A DNA stretch of 64,000 bases, from contig JBQNCN010000003.1 in assembly GCA_052169395.1 (NCBI GenBank), forward strand, positions 247,368 to 311,367. The letters run 5' to 3'. The notes beneath the pieces are model-generated. The model made no database searches. It saw nothing but the letters and a program-made list of their open reading frames with translations, and was not told the DNA's origin. This DNA comes from Fimenecus sp052169395 (lineage in GTDB: Bacteria > Bacillota > Clostridia > Oscillospirales > Acutalibacteraceae). Within the stretch, counting starts at the first letter, position 1; every line of letters starts with the position of its first letter. The position numbers and the translations under genes were made by a program. Shown here in pieces: positions 26,145 through 34,312 of the stretch.

Positions 26145-26851
26145 TTTATGCCCTCCAAAACCTCTTTTTCTTCATTCTCCGCTTTAGCCGCACATGATGA
26201 AGCCATAGGACAAGCGGAACAGTCAGGAAGAACAGCTTTTTTCTTTCCTTTCTTTTCGGCAAGACGATTTATAAGAGCCATAATAAGCCCATAGGTGAAA
26301 AATCCACCGGGAGCCATAACTAAAATTGTCATAGGCGAAAAAAACGAAGGCATAATCCTATGATTTAAGAGGGTTCCGGAACCAAAAAGTTCCCTAAAAG
26401 CACCCATAACTACAAGTGCACTTGTAAATCCGACACCCATACCAAGACCGTCGAGAGCAGAACGAACAACAGAATTTTTACCTGCAAAAGCCTCCGCTCT
26501 ACCAAGTATTATACAGTTCACCACTATAAGCGGTAAATAGACTCCAAGCATATTGTTAAGGTCTGGCAAAAATGCTTTTACAAGCATCTGTACTATTGTA
26601 ACAAAACCGGCAATAACAACAATATAACAAGGAATTCTTACCTTTGCAGGAATAATTTTTCTGAGTGCTGAAATCACAATATTTGAGCATATAAGTACTA
26701 TTGCAGCTGAAATTCCCATTCCTATTGCACTTTCAAGAGATGTAGTTGTCGCAAGAGTTGGACAAGTGCCGAGCACAAGTCTTAGAACAGGGTTTTCCTT
26801 TATTATACCTTTTGTAAATTCCTTTCTAAGAGGTATTTTCTGTTCAGCCAT
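26141..26851 (-). CDS. rnfE: Rnf complex membrane subunit E
   Basis: 236 residues from the ATG at 26851, which shares its A with the rnfG stop (TGATG) and has GGAGG seven bases upstream. Six hydrophobic helices, with ENPVLRLVLGTCPTLATTT and IVVNCIILGRAEAFA holding the paired Cys of the RnfA/RnfE intramembrane iron-sulfur site. The C-terminal tail has a C-S-A-C-x6-C cluster (about 215-225), common in clostridial RnfE but of unknown use. Confidence 0.95.
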   Translation of the reverse strand: MAEQKIPLRKEFTKGIIKENPVLRLVLGTCPTLATTTSLESAIGMGISAAIVLICSNIVISALRKIIPAKVRIPCYIVVIAGFVTIVQMLVKAFLPDLNNMLGVYLPLIVVNCIILGRAEAFAGKNSVVRSALDGLGMGVGFTSALVVMGAFRELFGSGTLLNHRIMPSFFSPMTILVMAPGGFFTYGLIMALINRLAEKKGKKKAVLPDCSACPMASSCAAKAENEEKEVLEGIK

Positions 26852-27447
26852 CAAAATCCCTCCTTTGACAATTTTTCATAAACTTCAGTTGCGCCTGAAA
26901 CCGCATTTGCCATTGCTCTTGAAGTAATTGTAGCACCTGTAATAGCCTGAATCTCGGTATCGCTTGGGCCTGATTTATTCACGCCTATCTTCCCCGACTT
27001 TCCTTTAAATTGGTCAAGAAAGCTCTGCTCTTTTGCTCTCATTCCAAGCCCTGCAGTATCTTCAATAGATGTTATTGAAACTGCAACAATCTTTCCGTCA
27101 TTAGCAATTCCTACCATTGCTTTAAGTTCTCCATTATATGACTTTGCGTGGGTTTTAACAACAAGTCCTATATTTTCTCCGTCGGACTTTCCCTCATAAT
27201 ATGAATATTCAGTATCATTAACTGTTATCTTCTTTTCATCTGAAAAATCCTTTGCCACAGGAAGCACCTGTGCCATAGTTTTATTTTCATTTTCTTTTGC
27301 AAGTTTTTCAATTTTAGGTGCTGTTATTTTATCCGTAAAAGCCAAAAGCAGTGAAACCGCAAGACAAATTATAAAAAGAGAAATTGTAGGAATAATTATT
27401 TCTTTCGATGAAAACTTTATTCTTTCTTTCTCACTTTTTTTACTCAT
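26851..27447 (-). CDS. rnfG: Rnf complex subunit G, covalent FMN protein
   Basis: 198 residues. One N-terminal TM helix (about 15-38) and an extracytoplasmic FMN-binding domain with ISIEDTAGLGMRA and the flavinylation site AITGATITSRA near residue 175, whose Thr accepts FMN through ApbE. The apbE gene heads this same operon. It overlaps rnfD by ATGA. Confidence 0.95.
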   Translation of the reverse strand: MSKKSEKERIKFSSKEIIIPTISLFIICLAVSLLLAFTDKITAPKIEKLAKENENKTMAQVLPVAKDFSDEKKITVNDTEYSYYEGKSDGENIGLVVKTHAKSYNGELKAMVGIANDGKIVAVSITSIEDTAGLGMRAKEQSFLDQFKGKSGKIGVNKSGPSDTEIQAITGATITSRAMANAVSGATEVYEKLSKEGF

Positions 27448-28460
27448 TTTGCCGCCTCCTCTTTTTCCTTAGACTCTCTCACTTCACCAAAGGGCTTATA
27501 ATGTGTGGAATTTTCTATAAGAGGCACAAAAATATTCATAATAAATATAGCGAAAGAAACACCCTCGGGCATGTTTCCGTAAAGTCTTATTAAAGAGGCT
27601 ATCAAACCGCACCCTATCGCAAAAATAACTCTTCCACGAGGAGTTTCTGGGGATGTCGCATAATCGGTAGCCATAAATACCGCACCAAGCAAAAGTCCTC
27701 CAGAAAGAAGCTGAACGACGGTAAACATAAAATTACCCTTGCTGAAAGCAAACATTATCACCGCAACCGTCCCCACAAAAACAAAAGGAATGGTCGGTTT
27801 AACAGTTTTTCTTATTAAAAGATAAACAAATCCTATAAGTATGGCAACGGCACAAGTTTCTCCCAGAACACCTCCACGTTCACCTATTAAAAGCTTATAT
27901 AAATTTGGAAACTCAGCAACATCCATTGCAGCTTTAATATCCTGAGCTTTATATACAGAACTCATCTTTGAAAGAGGCGTTGCTTGGGTTATTGCATCAA
28001 GATGATTTTTCCATGCAAAAGGTGCAGGAAAGCTTGACATGTTTTTAGAAAAAGACAGCATAAGAACTATTCTTCCTCCCAGAGCGGGATTTACAAAGTT
28101 ATCTCCTATACCTCCAAAAAATTGTTTTATTACAATTATTGATACAAATGCACCCACCACAACCATTTCAAGAGGCATATTTGACGGTAGATTAAACGCC
28201 AAAAGAATGCCGGTTACAACGGCAGATAAATCCCATATAGTGTTCGGTCTTTTCATAATTTTTCTTGCCGCAAACTCAAAAAGAACACAGCTTAAAACAC
28301 TCACACCTGTAACAAGCAGCGTCCTCGGTCCGAAAAACCAAACAGATGCCGCAAGAGCGGGTAAAAGCGCAATTATTACATCAATCATTATAGTTTTTGT
28401 AGTGCGTCTTTTTCGCTGATGTGGGGAAGCGCTAACCGTAAGTATATTTGTTTCTTCCAT
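27444..28460 (-). CDS. rnfD: Rnf complex subunit D, covalent FMN protein
   Basis: 338 residues, a multi-helix membrane protein. It has GGIGDNFVNPALGGRIVLMLSF-type quinone/flavin segments (cut here into IGDNFVNPALGG), the FMN attachment site DAITQATPLSKM around residue 165 with the expected Thr, and MATDYATSPETPRGR. Its ATG overlaps the rnfC stop as TAATG. The Ile-Thr-Gln before the ATPL core differs from the more usual Val-Ser-Gly. Confidence 0.94.
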   Translation of the reverse strand: MEETNILTVSASPHQRKRRTTKTIMIDVIIALLPALAASVWFFGPRTLLVTGVSVLSCVLFEFAARKIMKRPNTIWDLSAVVTGILLAFNLPSNMPLEMVVVGAFVSIIVIKQFFGGIGDNFVNPALGGRIVLMLSFSKNMSSFPAPFAWKNHLDAITQATPLSKMSSVYKAQDIKAAMDVAEFPNLYKLLIGERGGVLGETCAVAILIGFVYLLIRKTVKPTIPFVFVGTVAVIMFAFSKGNFMFTVVQLLSGGLLLGAVFMATDYATSPETPRGRVIFAIGCGLIASLIRLYGNMPEGVSFAIFIMNIFVPLIENSTHYKPFGEVRESKEKEEAAK

Positions 28461-29785
28461 TATGAGTTTCTCCTTATTTCAGCCTTAGCATCTCTCATAT
28501 ACTGCACAAGCGGTTTTCCTGCAGGGCAAACATAAGAACAGCACCCACATTCCATACAAACCATTGTGCCCGCTTTTTTAAGATTTTTAATATCATCAGC
28601 TACATCATATCTATGAATAAGTTCCGGCATAAGACGCATAGGACAAACATCTGCACAACTTCCGCATTTTATACAATCCGTTTCATTTTTAAGTACGCTG
28701 TCACTTTTAGTAAATGCCAAAACCGCATTATTCTGTTTTATTATCGGATGCTCAGTTCCAACAACAGAAATACCCATCATAGGTCCACCCGTTATTATCT
28801 TTACCGGATGTTCTTTAAATCCGCCGCAGTTGTCTATTATATACTGAATTGAAGTTCCTATCGCCGTTCTCACATTCTGCGGAGAGCCTACGGCGGACCC
28901 TTCAATAGTAAGACTTCTTGACACAAGCGGTTTTCCCGTTTTTATATATCTTGACAAAAAAGCCATCGTGCTTATATTCGCAACTACACAGCCAACATCA
29001 GACGGAAGCTTTCCCGGAGGAACTTTTCTTCCGGTCACTGCATAAATCATCATTTTCTCCGCACCTTGAGGATACATTGAACGAAGCGGAACAACAGACA
29101 CAAGATTTTCAAACGCCTTATCCTGTGCCATTTCACACATAACCTTAATAGCAAGAGGTTTATTATCTTCAACAGCTACAAAAATATTCTTAAAATTGAA
29201 ATATTTTTTTATTAAAAGAAGAGATTCCTTTATATCATACGCTTTTTCAATACATTCTCTGTAATCAACAGTAATATAAGGCTCACACTCCGCCGCATTT
29301 ATAAGAAGAGTATCAACCTTTTCATCATCAAATCTAAATTTTATATGTGTAGGAAATCCTGCGCCGCCAAGACCTACAAGCCCTGAATCACGCATAGCTT
29401 TTATTAAATCCTCACGACTGTTTATAACTGGCGGAGTAATATCTGCACAAAGTTCCATTTTTCCGTCATTTTCTATAATCACGCAATTTGAAACCGCACC
29501 GTTTGCAAGTTTTTGTTCTTTGACATCACGAACCTTGCCTGAAACGGAAGCGTGTACAGGCGTTGAAACAAATTTGTCGCTATCTCCTATAATTTGCCCG
29601 ACTTTTACCAAATCGCCTTTTTTTACTGTAGGCTCACACGGCGCACCTATATGCTGGCTCATAGGAAGTACCACCACTTCAGGCTCAGGCAATCTTCGTA
29701 TTGCCATATCCTCTGTATTTTTATTGTGATGAACCTTTACTCCGCCACGCAAACGCTTTTTCGGCTTTACAAGTATCTTAGGCAT
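28460..29785 (-). CDS. rnfC: Rnf complex subunit C, NADH-binding
   Basis: 441 residues. The N-terminal part begins GGVKVHHNKNTEDM; the flavin/NADH-binding region contains GLGGAGFPTHIKF and NAAECEPYI; two 4Fe-4S motifs follow, CIKCGSCADVCP and CMECGCCSYVCP (about 370-425). RnfC hands electrons to NAD on the cytoplasmic face. It starts next to the Gx gene stop (TAGATG). Confidence 0.96.
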   Translation of the reverse strand: MPKILVKPKKRLRGGVKVHHNKNTEDMAIRRLPEPEVVVLPMSQHIGAPCEPTVKKGDLVKVGQIIGDSDKFVSTPVHASVSGKVRDVKEQKLANGAVSNCVIIENDGKMELCADITPPVINSREDLIKAMRDSGLVGLGGAGFPTHIKFRFDDEKVDTLLINAAECEPYITVDYRECIEKAYDIKESLLLIKKYFNFKNIFVAVEDNKPLAIKVMCEMAQDKAFENLVSVVPLRSMYPQGAEKMMIYAVTGRKVPPGKLPSDVGCVVANISTMAFLSRYIKTGKPLVSRSLTIEGSAVGSPQNVRTAIGTSIQYIIDNCGGFKEHPVKIITGGPMMGISVVGTEHPIIKQNNAVLAFTKSDSVLKNETDCIKCGSCADVCPMRLMPELIHRYDVADDIKNLKKAGTMVCMECGCCSYVCPAGKPLVQYMRDAKAEIRRNS

Positions 29786-30322
29786 CTATTCCCCCCTTGC
29801 GTCATCTGTGACGCCTTTAAAAGATTTTAAAAGTTTGGGCATAGTAATACTCAGTATCACTCCTGTTATAGCACCGGTTACTATTGAAGCCGCTGCCATA
29901 ACAGGAGCATAACCTAAAACAGATTTATTTCCTACTACTGCAAATGCACATAAAAACTGCCCAAAATTATGCGTAATTGCAGAAAATATACCAATTTCAA
30001 TATAACCGAGTTTTGTATATCGAAAAAGGACAAACATTATAACTGTACTTAAAATACCACCTGAAAGTGACATAAAAAACGCAGTTGCACCGTTTGTTAA
30101 AAATATAAACAACGATTTTACAACAGCAACAAAAATACCTGACGGAAATCCAAAAAATACAACAGAAAACATAACCGCTATATTTGACAATCCCAGTTTT
30201 GCTCCCGGAGGCATAAATGCAAAGCTTGGAAGCATGCTCTCAAAAAAAGAAAGCCCTACCGCTAATGCCGAAAATACCCCCACGACCGATATTCTATACG
30301 TCTTTGAATCAAATATCTTCAT
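29786..30322 (-). CDS. Gx / Hpre_diP_synt_I family membrane protein
   Basis: 178 residues with five or six hydrophobic helices. The N-terminal segment GVFSALAVGLSFFESMLP, the PPGAKLGLSNIAVM motif and FFGFPSGIFVAVVKSLF are marks of the family named after heptaprenyl diphosphate synthase component I, which has an ECF-S-like membrane fold. Such genes recur beside apbE and NusG-II genes in flavin-linked electron transfer loci. A role in prenyl synthesis is doubtful here; flavin or quinone handling is inference. It directly precedes rnfC. Confidence 0.8.
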   Translation of the reverse strand: MKIFDSKTYRISVVGVFSALAVGLSFFESMLPSFAFMPPGAKLGLSNIAVMFSVVFFGFPSGIFVAVVKSLFIFLTNGATAFFMSLSGGILSTVIMFVLFRYTKLGYIEIGIFSAITHNFGQFLCAFAVVGNKSVLGYAPVMAAASIVTGAITGVILSITMPKLLKSFKGVTDDARGE

Positions 30323-30702
30323 CAGCCCGTTTTTGCATCAACTAAGGCAGAATCGCCCTTTATCTCTATAATGGTTTTATTCGGTACACACACAGCGATA
30401 TCTCCCGCCTTGCATAATATTCCGCTATGAACACAAACCTGATTTTTACAATCAGACTTTTTTATCCATACAGATTCACCTTTTACCGTAACAACCATAT
30501 TATTTGAAAGCGTGTAATCTTGTTCCTGCATATTAGCTTTAAGTGGAATATTTATTTCTTCTTTTCCATAAACAACTGCAATAAGTCTTAGTTCCATATG
30601 TTTTTTTGATGAAAAACTTTTTAATATAAACACTACTGATAAAATCAATATAAGTGACAAAATCAGAACAGCGCCTTTTTTCGTCATCATCTTTCTATTC
30701 AT
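30322..30702 (-). CDS. NusG domain II-containing membrane-anchored protein
   Basis: 126 residues. One N-terminal TM helix (about 11-28), then a small beta domain with YGKEEINIPLKANM, WIKKSDCKNQVCVHSG and GDIAVCVPNKTIIEIKG, the pattern of the NusG-II domain with its two Cys near C-x4-C. It lacks the transcription-factor NGN domain, so it is not NusG. It overlaps apbE by ATGA and touches the Gx gene. It probably sits outside the membrane near the flavoproteins. Confidence 0.85.
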   Translation of the reverse strand: MNRKMMTKKGAVLILSLILILSVVFILKSFSSKKHMELRLIAVVYGKEEINIPLKANMQEQDYTLSNNMVVTVKGESVWIKKSDCKNQVCVHSGILCKAGDIAVCVPNKTIIEIKGDSALVDAKTG

Positions 30703-31709
30703 TTAAGCCTATATGCACTATCTTTCAATTCAAATACTTTTGAAAGACCGGATGTTATGGATACCGTTTTATCGTGATAGACAAAAACAGCTTCTGCATT
30801 ATATTTTTGTAAAAGCTTTAAACTTTTTTCTTCCCCTAAAATAAAACAAGCTGTAGAAAGCGCATCAGAAGTTAAACCGCTTTTTGCAATAACCGAAACG
30901 GAAGTTAAATCAGTTTTTACAGGATATCCTGTTTTCAAATCTAAAATATGAAAATATTTTTTACCATCAGAACCTGTGAATGTTTTTTCATAGTCTCCTG
31001 ATGTTGAAATAAATGAATCATTTAAATTTACCGTAGCAAAATAATCATTGGCCTTTCCATACGGATTTCTAATACCTATTGTGAAACTGTCACGATTTAA
31101 AGGTTTTCCGAATACTCCAACTGAGCCTCCTGAAATTGCTACCGCGCCCGTAATTCCACTATACTCTTTTATATATTTTAAAATATTATCACAAGCTCTG
31201 CCCTTACCGACACTTCCTAAAATCAGTTTTGCACCGTTTTTAAGTTCTACAGTATCACCATCAATAATTATATTTTCATCAATCGTACTTATCAGGGCTT
31301 TTTTTATCTGATCGTCTGAAGGCTGTTTAAAATCATCTGTTTCAAAACCCCATAAATTTGTAAGTGCACCCGCTGCAACCGATGCTCTACCTGAGGTTTC
31401 TTTGTATATTTCTTCAGTTCTATTTATTATTTCAATAGTTTCAGCTGAAAGTTTAACAGGTCCTTCAGATTCATTAAGACGATATACTTCGGCATCACTT
31501 GCTACAGATGATATTAAGCTTTCAAGTTGTTTGGCTTTATTTACCGCAGCATTCCCTGAAAATCCCTTATGTTTTCCATAAACAGTAATACTAACAGGAC
31601 TTCCCATTGCAAAACCTGTAAAGCTTTCCCCGTCTTTTTTTACACAGGACGAAAAAAGTACAACAAAAAAACTCAAAGTAACTATAAAAATACCAATGAG
31701 TTTTTTCAT
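30699..31709 (-). CDS. apbE: FAD:protein FMN transferase
   Basis: 336 residues from the ATG at 31709, preferred over a GTG three codons upstream that falls in the Shine-Dalgarno. The signal peptide ends in a lipobox (LFSSC, Cys near 22). Family motifs are FAMGSPVSITVYG, VAAGALTNLWGF, KLILGSVGKGRACD, AISGGSVGVFGKP and HILDLKTGYPV, the metal and FAD site. ApbE attaches FMN to the Thr residues of RnfG and RnfD outside the membrane. It is the first gene of the operon. Confidence 0.95.
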   Translation of the reverse strand: MKKLIGIFIVTLSFFVVLFSSCVKKDGESFTGFAMGSPVSITVYGKHKGFSGNAAVNKAKQLESLISSVASDAEVYRLNESEGPVKLSAETIEIINRTEEIYKETSGRASVAAGALTNLWGFETDDFKQPSDDQIKKALISTIDENIIIDGDTVELKNGAKLILGSVGKGRACDNILKYIKEYSGITGAVAISGGSVGVFGKPLNRDSFTIGIRNPYGKANDYFATVNLNDSFISTSGDYEKTFTGSDGKKYFHILDLKTGYPVKTDLTSVSVIAKSGLTSDALSTACFILGEEKSLKLLQKYNAEAVFVYHDKTVSITSGLSKVFELKDSAYRLK

Positions 31710-31735
31710 AAAGTACACCTGCCTTCTAAAAATAA

Positions 31736-31764
31736 ATAATACTATAAACCAATGTTTTTCTCAA
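31736..31764 (-). promoter_or_regulatory. Promoter of the apbE-rnf operon
   Basis: Minus-strand TTGAGA (31764-31759), 17-bp spacer, TATTAT (31741-31736), giving a leader of about 20 bases before the apbE ATG. Confidence 0.8.
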
Positions 31765-31810
31765 GTTTTGATATTAAAATAACAGAAAAAACAGGCATTC
31801 AAATCCACTT

Positions 31811-31838
31811 TTTATATTTATATTTATATTTATATTTA
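31811..31838. repeat. Short tandem hexanucleotide repeat
   Basis: Four exact copies of TTTATA followed by a partial copy TTTA, between the TVP38 gene stop and the apbE-rnf promoter. Confidence 0.95.
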
Positions 31839-31841
31839 AAT

Positions 31842-32522
31842 TTATTTTTCATCTTTTAATTTTATCATTTCTCTTATCGCAAAAAATATTATTGTTATAG
31901 AAATCGTTACCACTATAAATATTATTATAAATTTCATTGAAATATAATCAAATATTTTATATCCTAAAACTGAAAGTACAATCACTCTTGGAAGAACCCC
32001 TAAAAAAGAATATATCATATATTTTGCAAAATTGATTTTTCTTGAGCCTAAAAAAAGACTTATAAAATCCAATGGAAAAACAGGTATCACGCGAAATATA
32101 AATATTGCCAAATAACGTTTTCTATCTGAAAGTTCAAGAATTTTCTCTCCGTATTTTTGTTTTTGTAAGGATTTATTAATATATTCTCCACCTAAAAATC
32201 TACCTAAAAAATATGCCGTTGAAAGTTCTATAAAAACTCCCAAACAATTTATCAGTATCCCGGCGAACACACTAAAAGATGCTCCGACAGAAATATATAT
32301 TAAAATTGCAGGCATAATTATTATAAAACCTTTAGTTGCATATATAAGCAAAACAACTGCACCGGCTAAAAATCGATTATCAAATTTATCAAGCAGCTCT
32401 CTTATATCCATATATATAAGTTTTTGATAATTAAGAATTATCAAAACAAAAAGGCTCACAAGAATTATGAGCCTTAAAACAGTTCCCAGCACTTCAATTT
32501 TCTTATCATTACATTTTTTCAT
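31842..32522 (-). CDS. TVP38/TMEM64 (DedA-like) family membrane protein
   Basis: 226 residues with about six hydrophobic segments. The family core is visible: FAGILINCLGVFIELSTAYFLG-type helix (with AYFLGRFLGG), then the FRVIPVFPLDFISLFLGS motif and KINFAKYMIYSFLGVLPRV. Members are lipid scramblase or flippase-like proteins. The gene is transcribed towards apbE but has no clear terminator, so read-through into the Rnf operon is possible. Confidence 0.88.
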   Translation of the reverse strand: MKKCNDKKIEVLGTVLRLIILVSLFVLIILNYQKLIYMDIRELLDKFDNRFLAGAVVLLIYATKGFIIIMPAILIYISVGASFSVFAGILINCLGVFIELSTAYFLGRFLGGEYINKSLQKQKYGEKILELSDRKRYLAIFIFRVIPVFPLDFISLFLGSRKINFAKYMIYSFLGVLPRVIVLSVLGYKIFDYISMKFIIIFIVVTISITIIFFAIREMIKLKDEK

Positions 32523-32567
32523 GTATTTATTATAGCATAAATTACAATTAGATGCACATTCTTATTG

Positions 32568-32595
32568 TTGTATTAAAGGTTCATTATGTTATAAT
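32568..32595 (+). promoter_or_regulatory. Promoter of mscL-proC
   Basis: TATAAT (32590-32595) preceded by an extended TG (32587-32588) and a weak TTGTAT (32568-32573) at 16 bp. Confidence 0.65.
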
Positions 32596-32627
32596 CTAAT
32601 TAAATTATAAAAGTAGAGTGATTATTT

Positions 32628-33110
32628 ATGGCAAAAAATAAAATGAAATTTTTCACGGAATTTAAAAATTTCATTACTAAAGGTAATGTTATTGATATGG
32701 CAATCGGCGTTATTATAGGTGCTGCATTTAAGGATATCGTTTCTTCACTTGTTGCAGATATCATTATGCCCGTTATAACTCTTGCAACAGGCGGTGTGGA
32801 TTTTTCATCCTGGTTCATTGCACTTGACGGAAATAAATATGCCACACTTGCCAGTGCAAAGGAAGCCGGTGCTTCTACTGTAAATTTCGGCACATTCATT
32901 TCTGCAATTCTTCACTTTTTAATTATGGCTTTTGTAATCTTTTGCATCATCAAAACTCTTTCAAAAGCGAAACAGAGTGTTAAAAAGCTTACAGGTGCAG
33001 AAGATCCTGCACCAACCACAAAAAAATGCCCTTACTGTAAATCAGAAATTTCAATAGATGCTATACGTTGCCCACACTGTACTTCCAAACTGGAAATTAA
33101 AGGAGAATAA
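32628..33110 (+). CDS. mscL: Large-conductance mechanosensitive channel with C-terminal zinc ribbon
   Basis: 160 residues. The first 120 are a normal MscL: FKNFITKGNVIDMAIGVIIG (N-terminal helix and TM1), the DIVSSLVADIIMPVI pore-lining part, a short external loop and TM2 (about 88-110). MscL usually ends in a helical bundle near residue 135; here the tail continues with CPYCKSEI and RCPHCTSKLE, a C-x2-C...C-x2-C zinc ribbon (residues about 135-153). The channel opens at high membrane tension. The zinc ribbon should face the cytoplasm. proC begins on the next base. Confidence 0.93.
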   Translation: MAKNKMKFFTEFKNFITKGNVIDMAIGVIIGAAFKDIVSSLVADIIMPVITLATGGVDFSSWFIALDGNKYATLASAKEAGASTVNFGTFISAILHFLIMAFVIFCIIKTLSKAKQSVKKLTGAEDPAPTTKKCPYCKSEISIDAIRCPHCTSKLEIKGE

Positions 33111-33908
33111 ATGAAAACAGCATTCATAGGCGCAGGAAATATGGCATGTGCCATATTAAGCGGTATTTCAAAATCAAATTCATTCAATTTTGGTGAAATC
33201 ATTATATCAAACGGAAAAAACTTTCAAAAAGCGGAAACAGTCGCAAAAGAAAATAATATAACTTTTTCACATAATAATATAGAATGTGTAAAAAAAGCAG
33301 ATGTAATTGTTTTATGTGTAAAACCTGCACTTATTCCTTCGGTGCTTACAGAAATTTCAGAAACAATCAAAAACACTTCGCCTTTAGTCATTTCAATCGC
33401 AGCTGGAAAAACACTTTCCGAAATTTCTACATTTCTTCCAAAGAATGCACGTTTAGCAAGAGTTATGCCAAATATAAACGCAACTTGCCAAATGTCATGT
33501 TCCGCATTTACAATGCTTAATGAAAATGTCGCCGATGAAAAGCTTATACGAAAACTTCTAACCACATTCGGTTCTTGCATAAAACTTACAGAAAATGCTT
33601 TTTCCGCTTTTACCTCCGTTGCAGGCTGTGCCCCTGCTTATATTTTTACAATGATTGATGCAATGGCTCTTTCTCTCGTAAAAAATGGAATAAATTATGA
33701 AATCGCCTTAAAAATAGCAACTGAAACAGTAAGAGGAAGTGCAGAGAAACTCATGGTTGAAAATGTTCACCCAAGCATTCTTACAGATTTTGTCTGCTCT
33801 CCCGGCGGAACCACAATTGAGGGTTTATCCGTTTTAAAAGAAAGGGGATTTGAAGGTATTATAATAGATGCCTGTGACGCCGCATACAAAAAAGATAAAC
33901 AACAATAA
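33111..33908 (+). CDS. proC: Pyrroline-5-carboxylate reductase
   Basis: 265 residues. It reduces pyrroline-5-carboxylate to proline with NAD(P)H. The N-terminal Rossmann motif is IGAGNMACAILSGI; further family segments are CVKPALIPSVL, SIAAGKTLSEI, RVMPNINATCQM and the signature ending SPGGTTIEGL near the C-terminus. Its ATG follows the mscL stop with no gap, using GGAG in the mscL end. proA is at 59-60 kb, so proline genes are scattered. Proline as an osmolyte may explain pairing with mscL (inference). Confidence 0.95.
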   Translation: MKTAFIGAGNMACAILSGISKSNSFNFGEIIISNGKNFQKAETVAKENNITFSHNNIECVKKADVIVLCVKPALIPSVLTEISETIKNTSPLVISIAAGKTLSEISTFLPKNARLARVMPNINATCQMSCSAFTMLNENVADEKLIRKLLTTFGSCIKLTENAFSAFTSVAGCAPAYIFTMIDAMALSLVKNGINYEIALKIATETVRGSAEKLMVENVHPSILTDFVCSPGGTTIEGLSVLKERGFEGIIIDACDAAYKKDKQQ

Positions 33909-33919
33909 TATATCAAATA

Positions 33920-33947
33920 AAAAAGAGACCGAATGCGGTCTCTTTTT
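33920..33947. terminator. Bidirectional terminator between proC and rpsT
   Basis: AAAGAGACCG and CGGTCTCTTT stem with AATG loop, flanked by A and T tracts on both sides. Confidence 0.92.
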
Positions 33948-33957
33948 ATTTTGCATT

Positions 33958-34212
33958 TTAAGCGTTTGCTTTCTTCGCAAGTGCAGACTTTTTACGTGCG
34001 GCATTATTCTTATGAATAAGACCCTTCGCCTCTGCCTGATCAATTTTCTTATAAGCAAACTTCACAAGCATATCTGCATTATCAGCCTTTGTTTCAATTG
34101 CGGCATTAGCCTTTTTGATGGCTGTTTTCAGAGCGGAATTGCGAGATTTATTTCTAAGTGTTCTTGCTGCGCTCGTCTTTACACGCTTTTTAGCGGATTT
34201 AATATTAGGCAT
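33958..34212 (-). CDS. rpsT: 30S ribosomal protein S20
   Basis: 84 residues, normal length, highly basic. The N-terminus MPNIKSAKKRVKTSAARTLR and the RNKSRNSALKTAIKKA and AYKKIDQAEAKGLIHKN segments are diagnostic. S20 binds 16S rRNA early in 30S assembly. It has a strong GAGGAGGGA site and its own promoter, so it is not part of the ftsH transcript alone. Confidence 0.97.
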   Translation of the reverse strand: MPNIKSAKKRVKTSAARTLRNKSRNSALKTAIKKANAAIETKADNADMLVKFAYKKIDQAEAKGLIHKNNAARKKSALAKKANA

Positions 34213-34247
34213 TTTGTTCCCTCCTCTCTAAAAACTTAACATTGGCT

Positions 34248-34276
34248 ATATTATCATTTTTTTTCACATTTTGCAA
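34248..34276 (-). promoter_or_regulatory. Promoter of rpsT
   Basis: Minus-strand TTGCAA (34276-34271), 17-bp spacer, TAATAT (34253-34248), between the ftsH stop and rpsT. Confidence 0.65.
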
Positions 34277-34312
34277 GCAATAATGTTATTTAGCTGTTAA
34301 GTCTGTTATTTT

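Noticed and set aside
29786..30322. Gx protein as heptaprenyl diphosphate synthase subunit
   Set aside because: The family name is historical; no catalytic prenyltransferase motif is present and the context is flavin-based electron transfer.
30322..30702. NusG-II protein as a transcription factor NusG
   Set aside because: It lacks the NGN domain and has an N-terminal TM helix; only domain II is present.
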